DNA of 64,000 nucleotides from an uncultured Aquimarina sp. Lineage in GTDB: Bacteria > Bacteroidota > Bacteroidia > Flavobacteriales > Flavobacteriaceae. The notes under the pieces are model-generated. The model saw nothing but the letters and a program-made list of their open reading frames with translations, was not told where the DNA came from and did not search any database. Made by a program: the position numbers and the translations under genes. Of this stretch, positions 35,486 to 43,234 are shown piece by piece (within the stretch, counting starts at the first letter, position 1; the number at the start of each line of letters is the position of its first letter). Location of the stretch: NCBI GenBank assembly GCA_947496555.1, contig CANMDH010000007.1, forward strand, positions 81,111 through 145,110, written 5' to 3'.

Positions 35486-36859
35486 ATGTCGACAATAGAA
35501 TTAAAAATGCCCAAAATGGGCGAAAGTATTTCGGAAGCAACCATTTTAAACTGGTTGAAAAAGGTTGGTGATACTGTAGAAGAAGATGAAACGATCCTCG
35601 AGGTTGCTACCGATAAGGTCGATTCTGAAGTACCTTCGCCGTGTAATGGTGTGATTACCGAAATACGTTATGAGCCTAATGAAGTTATTGAAGTAGGAAA
35701 AGTAATTGCTATTATCGAAGTAACTACTACAACTTTGAAAAAAGAAGATTCTCCCCTTCTTGAGGGGGAGATGTCCAAAGGACAGAGGGGGTTAAATGTA
35801 CCGGAGAGTTCAAATAAAAAGATAAATAAAGCATCTCTCACTCTGGGAGAAATCGAAGATTCGATGAAGTCAAATGTCCATGAACAGATACAACAGAGAG
35901 GGCATTTTAAGTTGGAGGGTTCATCCACAAATGATACTTTTCTATCTCCATTGGTAATTAGTATTGCTCAAAAAGAAAACCTTACTATTGAAGAGGTTCA
36001 AAGCATTCAGGGTACTGGTCAAGGAGGTCGTATTCGTAAAAGCGATATCATGCAATATCTCAAAAACAGGAAGTATCCTTTACCAAGTAGACCACAAGTG
36101 GCAGGACCAAAATCGACCTATAATGCTCCTCCGATTAATTATGTGGAAGGCAAAGATCGTATTGTGGAGATGGATCGTATGCGTAAGATGATCGCTGATC
36201 ATATGGTCTACTCCAAGCATACTTCTCCTCATGTAACAAGTTATATCGAAGTGGATGTCACCAATATTGTGAATTGGAGAAATAAGGCAAAAGATGAGTT
36301 TTTGGCAAAACATGGAGAGAAACTAACATTTACTCCAATTTTCGTCGAGGCAGTCGCAAAAGCGATCAAAGAATATCCAATGATTAATGTTTCGGTAGAT
36401 GATAAAAAAATTGTGGTACATAAGGATATTAATGTTGGTATGGCCACAGCATTGCCTAGTGGAAATCTTATTGTACCTGTAGTTAAGAATGCGGATGAAA
36501 AGAATCTTTTGGGATTAGCCAAAAATGTAAATCATTTGGCCAATAGTGCCAGGAACAATGATTTAAAACCAGATGAAATAGGGGGAAGCACGTTTACCAT
36601 TTCGAATGTAGGAACATTCGGAAGTTTGATGGGAACCCCAATTATCAATCAGCCCGAGGTAGCCATACTAGCACTTGGTATAATTAAGAAAAGACCAGAG
36701 GTGATTACAACAGATAAGGGAAATGAAATAGCGATTAGAAGTATGATGTATTTATCATTGTCTTTTGATCACAGAGTTGTAGATGGATTTTTAGGAGGTT
36801 CATTTTTACGTAAAGTAGGTGATGAACTGGAAGCATTTGATATAAATAGAGAAATATAG
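35486..36859 (+). CDS. 2-oxoacid dehydrogenase E2 (branched-chain keto acid type dihydrolipoamide acyltransferase)
   Basis: 457 aa: lipoyl domain (1-80, lipoyl Lys44 in ATDKVDSEV), linker, peripheral subunit-binding domain (about 152-190, PLVISIAQKENLTIEEVQSI) and catalytic domain (about 225-457, ending SFDHRVVDGFLGG). The linker at residues 89-104 (SPLLEGEMSKGQRGLN) is encoded by a CTCCCC palindrome inserted in frame. With the E1 fusion and aminotransferase nearby, branched-chain 2-oxoacids are the likely substrates. Pyruvate or 2-oxoglutarate are less likely given the context. Confidence 0.9.
   Translation: MSTIELKMPKMGESISEATILNWLKKVGDTVEEDETILEVATDKVDSEVPSPCNGVITEIRYEPNEVIEVGKVIAIIEVTTTTLKKEDSPLLEGEMSKGQRGLNVPESSNKKINKASLTLGEIEDSMKSNVHEQIQQRGHFKLEGSSTNDTFLSPLVISIAQKENLTIEEVQSIQGTGQGGRIRKSDIMQYLKNRKYPLPSRPQVAGPKSTYNAPPINYVEGKDRIVEMDRMRKMIADHMVYSKHTSPHVTSYIEVDVTNIVNWRNKAKDEFLAKHGEKLTFTPIFVEAVAKAIKEYPMINVSVDDKKIVVHKDINVGMATALPSGNLIVPVVKNADEKNLLGLAKNVNHLANSARNNDLKPDEIGGSTFTISNVGTFGSLMGTPIINQPEVAILALGIIKKRPEVITTDKGNEIAIRSMMYLSLSFDHRVVDGFLGGSFLRKVGDELEAFDINREI
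35751..35791. repeat. C/G-run palindrome inside the E2 linker
   Basis: CTCCCCTTCTTGAGGGGGAG at 35751-35770 is followed by ATGTCCAAAGGACAGAGGGG. It keeps the E2 frame open and encodes part of the interdomain linker. Related elements are at 16805 and 36948. Confidence 0.75.
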
Positions 36860-36864
36860 ATGTC

Positions 36865-36885
36865 ACACTGAGCTTGTCGAAGTGT
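36865..36885. repeat. Family B repeat after the E2 gene
   Basis: ACACTGAGCTTGTCGAAGTGT, identical to 38177-38197. Outer arms ACACT / AGTGT pair. Confidence 0.8.
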
Positions 36886-36947
36886 AATTACGATTTACGA
36901 ATTTAGATTTTAGAATTAGATAAAGATTAATCCTTGCGATAAAAGTC

Positions 36948-36975
36948 ACCTCTCCCTTTTTGGGTTAGGGTCAGG
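36948..36975. repeat. C/G-run repeat before the aminotransferase gene
   Basis: ACCTCTCCCTTTTTGGGTTA continuing GGGTCAGG; it forms an imperfect hairpin and resembles the element at 16805. It lies 20 bases before the start codon. Confidence 0.55.
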
Positions 36976-36995
36976 CGCATAAAACAATATAAAAA

Positions 36996-38069
36996 ATGGA
37001 AGAACAGATCAAAATTACCAGGACCACAGATTCAGGATTAAAAGATATTGATTTTGATAACATTCCTTTGGGAACCGTATTCACGGATCATATGTTTGTT
37101 TGTGATTATAAAAACGGAGCATGGCAAAATCCACGTATTGAACCATTAAAACTTATACCCACACACCCTGCAGCCATGGCATTACATTATGGCCAGGCAA
37201 TTTTTGAGGGGATGAAAGCTACTGTGGGACATAATAATACTCCGCTATTGTTTAGGCCCGAAGAAAATGCAAAACGTTTTAATCACAGTGCTGCCAGAAT
37301 GGGAATGCCCAAGGTTCCTGAAACTCTTTTTGTTGAGGCAGTGAGACAAATTGTTGGTGTCGAGCATAACTGGATACCGCCGCAAGATGGAAGTGCGCTG
37401 TACCTGAGACCTTTTATGTATGCCGATGAACCTTTTATTGGTATGAGAGCTGCAACAAGCTATAAGTTTATTGTGATTTGTTCTCCGGCAGGGCCATTTT
37501 TTACTAAAAAAATTAGGCTATATGCAGAAACAGAATACATAAGAGCTGCCGATGGAGGAACAGGTGAGGCAAAGGCTGCAGGAAATTATGCAGCCGCCAT
37601 ATTACCAACAGAAAAAGCCAAGGCCAAAGGGTATGACCAGGTATTGTGGTTAGATGCCAATGAACATAGATATGTGCAAGAAGTGGGTACGATGAACATC
37701 TTTTTTAAGGTAGAAGATAAATTTATCACGCCAAGTACCGATGGATCTATTTTAAAAGGGATTACCAGGGGTAGTGTAATCACTTTATTAAGAGACAAAG
37801 GGTTTGAGGTAGAAGAACGGCCGATAACTATCGATGAGGTCATCCGGTTCTCTAAAGAAGGTAAACTTGAAGAAGTTTTTGGTACGGGAACTGCTGTTGC
37901 TATTGCTATGGTTGAAGCCATAGGCTATAAAGATGAGGTGATTACTTTACCAGAAAATAACCCGGTAAGTCAGGATATGAAGACGACGCTTGACGAAATT
38001 AAAACGCAGAAAAGACAGGACAAACACGGTTGGATCATACCGGTAGATGTAGAAGAGAAGGTAGGATAA
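36996..38069 (+). CDS. ilvE: Branched-chain amino acid aminotransferase
   Basis: A 357-aa class IV PLP enzyme. Landmarks are HYGQAIFEGMKA near residue 65, YLRPFMYADEPFIGM near 130, and AGNYAAAILPTEKAKAKGYDQVLWLDAN near 195-220 with the PLP Lys, then EVGTMNIFF. It transaminates leucine, isoleucine and valine with 2-oxoglutarate. Lying between E2 and E1 of the keto acid dehydrogenase, it probably acts in catabolism. Confidence 0.93.
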   Translation: MEEQIKITRTTDSGLKDIDFDNIPLGTVFTDHMFVCDYKNGAWQNPRIEPLKLIPTHPAAMALHYGQAIFEGMKATVGHNNTPLLFRPEENAKRFNHSAARMGMPKVPETLFVEAVRQIVGVEHNWIPPQDGSALYLRPFMYADEPFIGMRAATSYKFIVICSPAGPFFTKKIRLYAETEYIRAADGGTGEAKAAGNYAAAILPTEKAKAKGYDQVLWLDANEHRYVQEVGTMNIFFKVEDKFITPSTDGSILKGITRGSVITLLRDKGFEVEERPITIDEVIRFSKEGKLEEVFGTGTAVAIAMVEAIGYKDEVITLPENNPVSQDMKTTLDEIKTQKRQDKHGWIIPVDVEEKVG

Positions 38070-38176
38070 ATAAATTTAGAATTACGAATTTGGATTTACG
38101 AATGAATGAAGTAGTAATAGAAGATCTGTGCAAGGGATAGAAGTGACATCCTTTTTATGAAGCACCCAAAGGTTTC

Positions 38177-38197
38177 ACACTGAGCTTGTCGAAGTGT
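38177..38197. repeat. Family B repeat before the E1 gene
   Basis: ACACTGAGCTTGTCGAAGTGT, an exact copy of 36865-36885. It is followed by CGAAGGG / CCCGACCC-like short arms up to about 38250. The 226-base gap holds no gene. Confidence 0.8.
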
Positions 38198-38295
38198 ACT
38201 CGAAGGGTATTTCATGAAAAGATATAACGGATAGCCCGACCCGAAGGGATGCACCCAAATCAAAAATCGTAAATCGTAAATCAAAAAAGAACAAA

Positions 38296-40422
38296 ATGTT
38301 GGCCCAAAAAACAATTGCAAAAGAAATATTACAAAAAGCATTTTTGACACTCTGCAAAGCAAAGGCAATGACTGAGTTGTATGAAGAAAACTTCAAGGTA
38401 GTTTCTAAATATGTACACGCCACATCCAGAGGACACGAAGCCATACAAATTGCTACTGCAATGCAATTATTACCCCAGGATTATGCATTTCCGTATTATC
38501 GTGACGATGCCATGTTATTAGGTATTGGGATGCGCCCATATGATTTGATGTTACAATTGTTGGCAAAAAAAGACGATCCGTTTTCGGGAGGTAGAACCTA
38601 TTATAGCCACCCGAGTTTACGAGATGATGATAAACCCAAAATTCCGCACCAATCCTCGGCCACAGGGATGCAGGCGATTCCTGCTACAGGTGTAGCTTTG
38701 GGAATGCAATACAAAGAATTGGTTGGAATTGATCATATTACACATAACGATTCCAGTAAGAGTGAGATAACAAAACCATCTTTGATGGATTCCAGCAAGA
38801 GTGAGATGCTAGAGGCACCTCTGGTGCTTTGTTCGCTAGGGGATGCTTCTGTCACGGAAGGTGAGATTGCAGAAGCTTTCCAGATGGCTGCGTTAAAGCA
38901 GTTGCCGATCTTATATTTGGTACAGGATAATGGATGGGATATTTCTGCCAATGAAGCTGAAACCCGTGCGCAAAATGCTTTTGAATATGCAAGAGGATTT
39001 AATGGTTTGGATGCCATCTCGATAGATGGTGCCAATTTTACTGAAAGTTATTTGGCGTTACAAGAAGTAATTCGAATTATTCGCAAGGAACGTAGACCTA
39101 TGTTGGTGCATGCCAAAGTGCCTTTACTGAATCATCATACTTCTGGGGTACGAATGGAGTGGTATCGTGATGATTTGGAAGAAGCTCGTTCTCGTGATCC
39201 GTACCCAGTGCTTAGAAATCAGCTACTAGAAAATGGTTTTACAGAAAAAGAAATAGAAGAAATTGAAACCGAAGCAAAAACTATTGTAACCAAAGATCTT
39301 GAAGAGGCTATGAAAGCAGAAGATCCTACTCCAGAAGATTTGTTTACTCATGATTTTGCACCAACACTTGTTACTGAGGAAAAAGGAGAAAGATCTCCAG
39401 CTGATAAGGAAGAAGTAGTGATGGTGGATTGTGCGTTGTTTGCAGTCGAAGAATTAATGAAAGAACATAAAGAATGTTTGTTATATGGGCAGGATGTAGG
39501 AGGAAGATTAGGAGGCGTATTTAGAGAAGCAGCTACGCTGGCACAAAAATTTGGTGATGAACGCGTATTTAACACCCCAATCCAGGAAGCTTTTATTGTA
39601 GGATCTACAGTCGGAATGTCTGCAGTAGGATTAAAACCTATTGTCGAGGTACAGTTTGCCGATTATATTTGGCCAGGTCTTAATCAATTATTCACCGAGG
39701 TGAGTAGATCGTGCTACCTTTCTAACGGGAAATGGCCCGTATCTATGATCCTTAGGGTTCCAATTGGGGCATATGGTAGCGGAGGACCCTATCATTCTTC
39801 TTCTGTCGAGTCTGTGGTAACGAACATTCGTGGGATTAAAATTGCATATCCCAGTAATGGTGCAGATTTAAAAGGTTTGATGAAAGCAGCCTATTACGAT
39901 CCCAACCCTGTTGTAATTTTGGAACATAAAGGATTGTACTGGTCAAAAGTGAAAGGAACCGAAGCTGCTAGAACGATAGAACCTTCTGAAGATTACATAT
40001 TACCTTTTGGGAAAGCGAATATTGTACAGCGAATTTGGCCAGAAGATGAAAAAGAAACAGTAACGGTGGTTACCTACGGAATGGGCGTACATTGGGCACT
40101 AAATGCTACAAAAGATATAAAAGATATTGTAGAAATTATCGATTTACGTACGTTATATCCTTTGGACGAAGAAACGATCATGGAATCGGTTAAAAAAACA
40201 AAAAAATGCCTTGTAGTAACCGAGGAGCCTACAAATAATTCTTTTGCAAGAGCACTGGCCGGGAAAATTCAAGAAGAGTGTTTCAGATATCTGGATGCAC
40301 CGGTGATGACTATTGGTTCAGAAAATATGCCTGCAATTCCTTTAAACAGCATACTTGAGCAAACGATGATACCTTCCACAGCAAAAGTTAAGGCCAAAAT
40401 TGAAGAATTACTGAATTATTAA
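38296..40422 (+). CDS. Branched-chain 2-oxoacid dehydrogenase E1, alpha and beta fused
   Basis: A 708-aa fusion. Residues 1-360 are E1 alpha, with HQSSATGMQAIPATGVALGM and the ThDP motif GDASVTEGEIAEAFQMA. Residues about 375-708 are E1 beta, with VEELMKEHKECLLYGQDVGG and the C-terminal LVVTEEPTNNSFARALAG. Fused E1 is common in Bacteroidota. Residues about 152-177 are an odd 13-residue tandem duplication (DSSKSEITKPSLM then DSSKSEM), inserted just before the ThDP motif. It decarboxylates branched-chain keto acids with the E2 encoded upstream. Confidence 0.92.
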   Translation: MLAQKTIAKEILQKAFLTLCKAKAMTELYEENFKVVSKYVHATSRGHEAIQIATAMQLLPQDYAFPYYRDDAMLLGIGMRPYDLMLQLLAKKDDPFSGGRTYYSHPSLRDDDKPKIPHQSSATGMQAIPATGVALGMQYKELVGIDHITHNDSSKSEITKPSLMDSSKSEMLEAPLVLCSLGDASVTEGEIAEAFQMAALKQLPILYLVQDNGWDISANEAETRAQNAFEYARGFNGLDAISIDGANFTESYLALQEVIRIIRKERRPMLVHAKVPLLNHHTSGVRMEWYRDDLEEARSRDPYPVLRNQLLENGFTEKEIEEIETEAKTIVTKDLEEAMKAEDPTPEDLFTHDFAPTLVTEEKGERSPADKEEVVMVDCALFAVEELMKEHKECLLYGQDVGGRLGGVFREAATLAQKFGDERVFNTPIQEAFIVGSTVGMSAVGLKPIVEVQFADYIWPGLNQLFTEVSRSCYLSNGKWPVSMILRVPIGAYGSGGPYHSSSVESVVTNIRGIKIAYPSNGADLKGLMKAAYYDPNPVVILEHKGLYWSKVKGTEAARTIEPSEDYILPFGKANIVQRIWPEDEKETVTVVTYGMGVHWALNATKDIKDIVEIIDLRTLYPLDEETIMESVKKTKKCLVVTEEPTNNSFARALAGKIQEECFRYLDAPVMTIGSENMPAIPLNSILEQTMIPSTAKVKAKIEELLNY
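38749..38807 (+). repeat. In-frame 39-base tandem duplication in the E1 gene
   Basis: GATTCCAGTAAGAGTGAGAT at 38749 recurs as GATTCCAGCAAGAGTGAGAT at 38788, 39 bases later. The spacer ACAAAACCATCTTTGATG separates them. It keeps frame and adds DSSKSE twice. Confidence 0.8.
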
Positions 40423-40482
40423 AGGTTTTTTAAATAGAATCAACATAATTGGAATAAAGCTATCTTAAAAGTTTCAATGAAC

Positions 40483-40561
40483 GTCATTCTGAATTCATTT
40501 CAGAATCTTATTATTTTAATTTACAAAGTTTTATGAGATCCTGAATCAAGTTCAGGATGAC
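40483..40561. repeat. REPIN-like doublet at the E1/methyltransferase junction
   Basis: GTCATTCTGAATTCATTTCA (arms pairing to AGAAT at 40506) and ATCCTGAATCAAGTTCAGGAT-type palindrome (40538-40558) followed by GAC. They run GTCAT to ATGAC as in the doublet at 35366. The right-hand one encodes the tail of the minus-strand methyltransferase. Confidence 0.7.
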
Positions 40562-41189
40562 AGCAACTCATATCTAAGACAATTTCATTTTTTTTAAAAA
40601 TTCCAAAGAGCTCATTTCCTTGTCTTTCGGGAATTGAATTATAACATCTCTCAAAGATGGTAGTATCAAAATGGGTTTGTAAATAGGAAAGATATAGTTC
40701 TTTATCTCCTCCAAAAGGTCGTTTTTCCAAATCTCCAGTAAGCGGAATGTCAAACCAAACCCCGACTAACTTTCCATCTAATTTTAGGAGGTTTGCCATC
40801 TGTTTTACATAGGCCTCTCTGTTTTCCGTAGTTGGAACAAAAGAACAGAAAAATGTTTGCTCAAGAATGAGATCATAACTTCCTTTTAATTTAAAAAAAT
40901 CACCAAGAAGTAATTGGGATTTTGGGAAATCAGGAACTCTTTCAGCAAATGCATCAAGGGGCGTTTGCGAAATATCGAGTACAAAAACATTTTTAAAGCC
41001 TTTTTCAAACAAATACTCAGCCTCATAGGCATTTCCTGCTCCTGGGATTAGAATTTCAATGTTTTTGATAGTAAGTTGATCAATATATTCTTTAAACGGG
41101 GTAGCTACATAACCAATATCCCAACCCATGCGGTTTTCGACATATCGTTGCGTCCAATATTGACTTTCTTCGGATTGATTTTGATCCAT
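40521..41189 (-). CDS. TPMT-like SAM-dependent methyltransferase
   Basis: 222 aa from the ATG at 41189. The start SQYWTQRYVENRMGWDIGYV is typical of the thiopurine/halide methyltransferase family, and the SAM motif is EILIPGAGNAYEAEYLF. The substrate (thiol, tellurite, halide) cannot be told. The last residues, SCCHPELDSGSHKTL, are encoded by the REPIN-like palindrome, so the original stop codon seems to have been displaced. Confidence 0.82.
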   Translation of the reverse strand: MDQNQSEESQYWTQRYVENRMGWDIGYVATPFKEYIDQLTIKNIEILIPGAGNAYEAEYLFEKGFKNVFVLDISQTPLDAFAERVPDFPKSQLLLGDFFKLKGSYDLILEQTFFCSFVPTTENREAYVKQMANLLKLDGKLVGVWFDIPLTGDLEKRPFGGDKELYLSYLQTHFDTTIFERCYNSIPERQGNELFGIFKKNEIVLDMSCCHPELDSGSHKTL

Positions 41190-41207
41190 AATCAAAAATG
41201 TTAATTA

Positions 41208-41948
41208 TTAAAAATATCCAAGTATATCCTTAACCGTCTCCTTATAATTTCGTCCAACAGGAATCTTAACTCCTTTGATATCAATTTCACTTGGAGAAAA
41301 AGAATCAATAAAATCTATCCCCACAATAAAAGAACGGTGTACTCTTAAGAATTTCTTGCCCGGGAGCGTCTCTTCAATTTTTGAAATGCTTTTGTACGCT
41401 ATTAATTCTCTATCGACCATTTTGATCTTAATATAATTACGCAGACTTTCGATGTATTGGATATCCTTTAGAAATACCTTTTGCATTTTCTTTTCCACCT
41501 TCAGGTATAAAAATGTTTCTTGATAGGAAGAATAAGATTGGGGTTTCGTTTTCGAGTTTTTTTGATGTATAGGAATTAATTCTTTAAACACTTTGTTTAC
41601 TGCTTTTAAGAATCTGGAAAATTCAATGGGTTTTAAGAGATAATCAACTGCTTCTAGATTAAAGGCATCAACAGCGTGGTTGCTATAGGCTGTAGTAAAA
41701 ATTACTTTTGGAGACGGGTTTAAATCTTTCAAAAAATCGATACCGGTTATTTCTGGCATGTTAATATCTAAAAAAACGAGATCTATATCTTTTTTAGATA
41801 TTAGGTTAAAGGCTTCGAGTGCATCTGCACAGGTTCCTATTAATTCTAAGCCATCAATCCTTGATATAAAGGTCTCTATGACATCTCTGGCCAGGGGTTC
41901 ATCATCTACAATGATGCAGGTTATTTTGGATTTATCCTTCATTGTCAT
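41208..41948 (-). CDS. LytTR family response regulator
   Basis: 246 aa: receiver domain (1-125) with phospho-acceptor Asp in DLVFLDINMPEITG and the DDEP acid pair near the N-terminus, then a LytTR DNA-binding domain (about 145-246; LKVEKKMQKVFLKDIQYIES, FLRVHRSFIVG). It overlaps the kinase gene upstream by 17 bases, so translation is coupled. The target genes are unknown; the amylase cluster next door is one candidate. Confidence 0.92.
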   Translation of the reverse strand: MTMKDKSKITCIIVDDEPLARDVIETFISRIDGLELIGTCADALEAFNLISKKDIDLVFLDINMPEITGIDFLKDLNPSPKVIFTTAYSNHAVDAFNLEAVDYLLKPIEFSRFLKAVNKVFKELIPIHQKNSKTKPQSYSSYQETFLYLKVEKKMQKVFLKDIQYIESLRNYIKIKMVDRELIAYKSISKIEETLPGKKFLRVHRSFIVGIDFIDSFSPSEIDIKGVKIPVGRNYKETVKDILGYF

Positions 41949-43008
41949 CGAGATTTAATTTCAAAATTACCTCATACGATAATCCATTATCTTGAGCATT
42001 TAATGAATAGTTATTGGGGTACAGCAATTCTAATCGCTTTTTCACATTAATAAACCCAATACCCCCATCAAAGTCCGTTTTCTGATTTTGTTCGTTTTGT
42101 TTGGCATTTTCTATCTGCATGATCAGCTTTTTGTTTTTTACCAAAATACTAATTACTATCCACGAGTTTTTATTAGAACTCGGTCCGTGTTTGAATGCAT
42201 TTTCTACAAAAGGGATTAACAAGAAAGGAGATATACTATATTCTTTGTCTATTTCGGCATTAAAACTTATATCGGTATGACTATCAAATCTCAATTTTTC
42301 CAGATCTACATAGTTTTTTAGGTATTCTACTTCTTTGGATAGAGATACTTTTGGGACATTGGCTTCATACAACATATAGCGCATAAGCCCTGATAGTTTT
42401 AGTACTGCGGTTTCAGCTACATCAGACTTTTTTATGATCAATGAATAAAGGTTGTTCAAGGTATTGAATAAAAAATGAGGGTGAACTTGATTACGAAGTT
42501 GATTCAACTCGGCCTGTAATTTTTCTTTCTCCAAGGCCAGTGTTTTTTGCTGAGAATTGTAGTAAAACTTGAAAAATATATAGGCCATTGGTAGTATAGC
42601 AGCATTATTAACATCAAGAGCGGTTTTCATGATTTCACTAATCGTAAAAAAGCCTTTGCTTTTCCACTCAGGTAAATAATTTGGCTCTACATAATACAAC
42701 ATTATTGGCCGCTGTATAATAACAGTGATTATAACCAAAAACAGAAAATAATATAGAACAAAAATGGTGAATTTTCGAGTAACAAAGAATTTGGGGATTA
42801 AGAACAACAATGTTATATATACCAATACAATTTTACCCGGCAACCCAAAGAATTGAATAAGAAAAGATCTCTTGTAATCATGATCATAGGTACCCCAGGT
42901 AATTCCAAAAAAGACAACAATTCCTATCCAATATAGAATGTGTTTTGTGATCTTTTTAGAAAAGAAATTATTTACGGATACGGTATTTATAATTTGTTCG
43001 GATTTCAT
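41932..43008 (-). CDS. LytS-type sensor histidine kinase
   Basis: 358 aa from ATG 43008 (GTG 43017 is possible). Four membrane helices lie in the first 155 residues (for example ILYWIGIVVFFGITWGTY, IVLVYITLLFLIPKFF). The kinase module has NQVHPHFLFNTLNNLYSLI with the phospho-acceptor His and a C-terminal ATPase part (LIPFVENAFKHGPSS, DGGIGFINVKKRLELLY). No periplasmic sensor domain is apparent, so the signal is probably perceived in the membrane. Confidence 0.9.
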   Translation of the reverse strand: MKSEQIINTVSVNNFFSKKITKHILYWIGIVVFFGITWGTYDHDYKRSFLIQFFGLPGKIVLVYITLLFLIPKFFVTRKFTIFVLYYFLFLVIITVIIQRPIMLYYVEPNYLPEWKSKGFFTISEIMKTALDVNNAAILPMAYIFFKFYYNSQQKTLALEKEKLQAELNQLRNQVHPHFLFNTLNNLYSLIIKKSDVAETAVLKLSGLMRYMLYEANVPKVSLSKEVEYLKNYVDLEKLRFDSHTDISFNAEIDKEYSISPFLLIPFVENAFKHGPSSNKNSWIVISILVKNKKLIMQIENAKQNEQNQKTDFDGGIGFINVKKRLELLYPNNYSLNAQDNGLSYEVILKLNLDDNEG

Positions 43009-43234
43009 AGCGAACACTAAAATCTGAAAAAATATTGGTAAATAACAAAATCAAGGACAAATGACATGCAATCTGTTACAAACTACGATCTCTAACCATT
43101 TTAATTAACCCAGGGATCATTTTTCCTGAAATTACAATATAACCTGTTTTTCGTCCCCAAAAATAGGTGTCTGTATAACTAATTTGTTAACAAGATTTAT
43201 CTATTGTAATTATGGAGGAAAATCATATTTATAC

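Noticed and set aside
37586-37921. Minus-strand frame of about 111 codons over the aminotransferase gene
   Set aside because: Shadow of the strong plus-strand gene; low-complexity Ser/Thr/Val content.
23799-40561. CRISPR array
   Set aside because: The repeats are palindromes of several families at irregular distances with genes between them, not direct repeats with even spacers.
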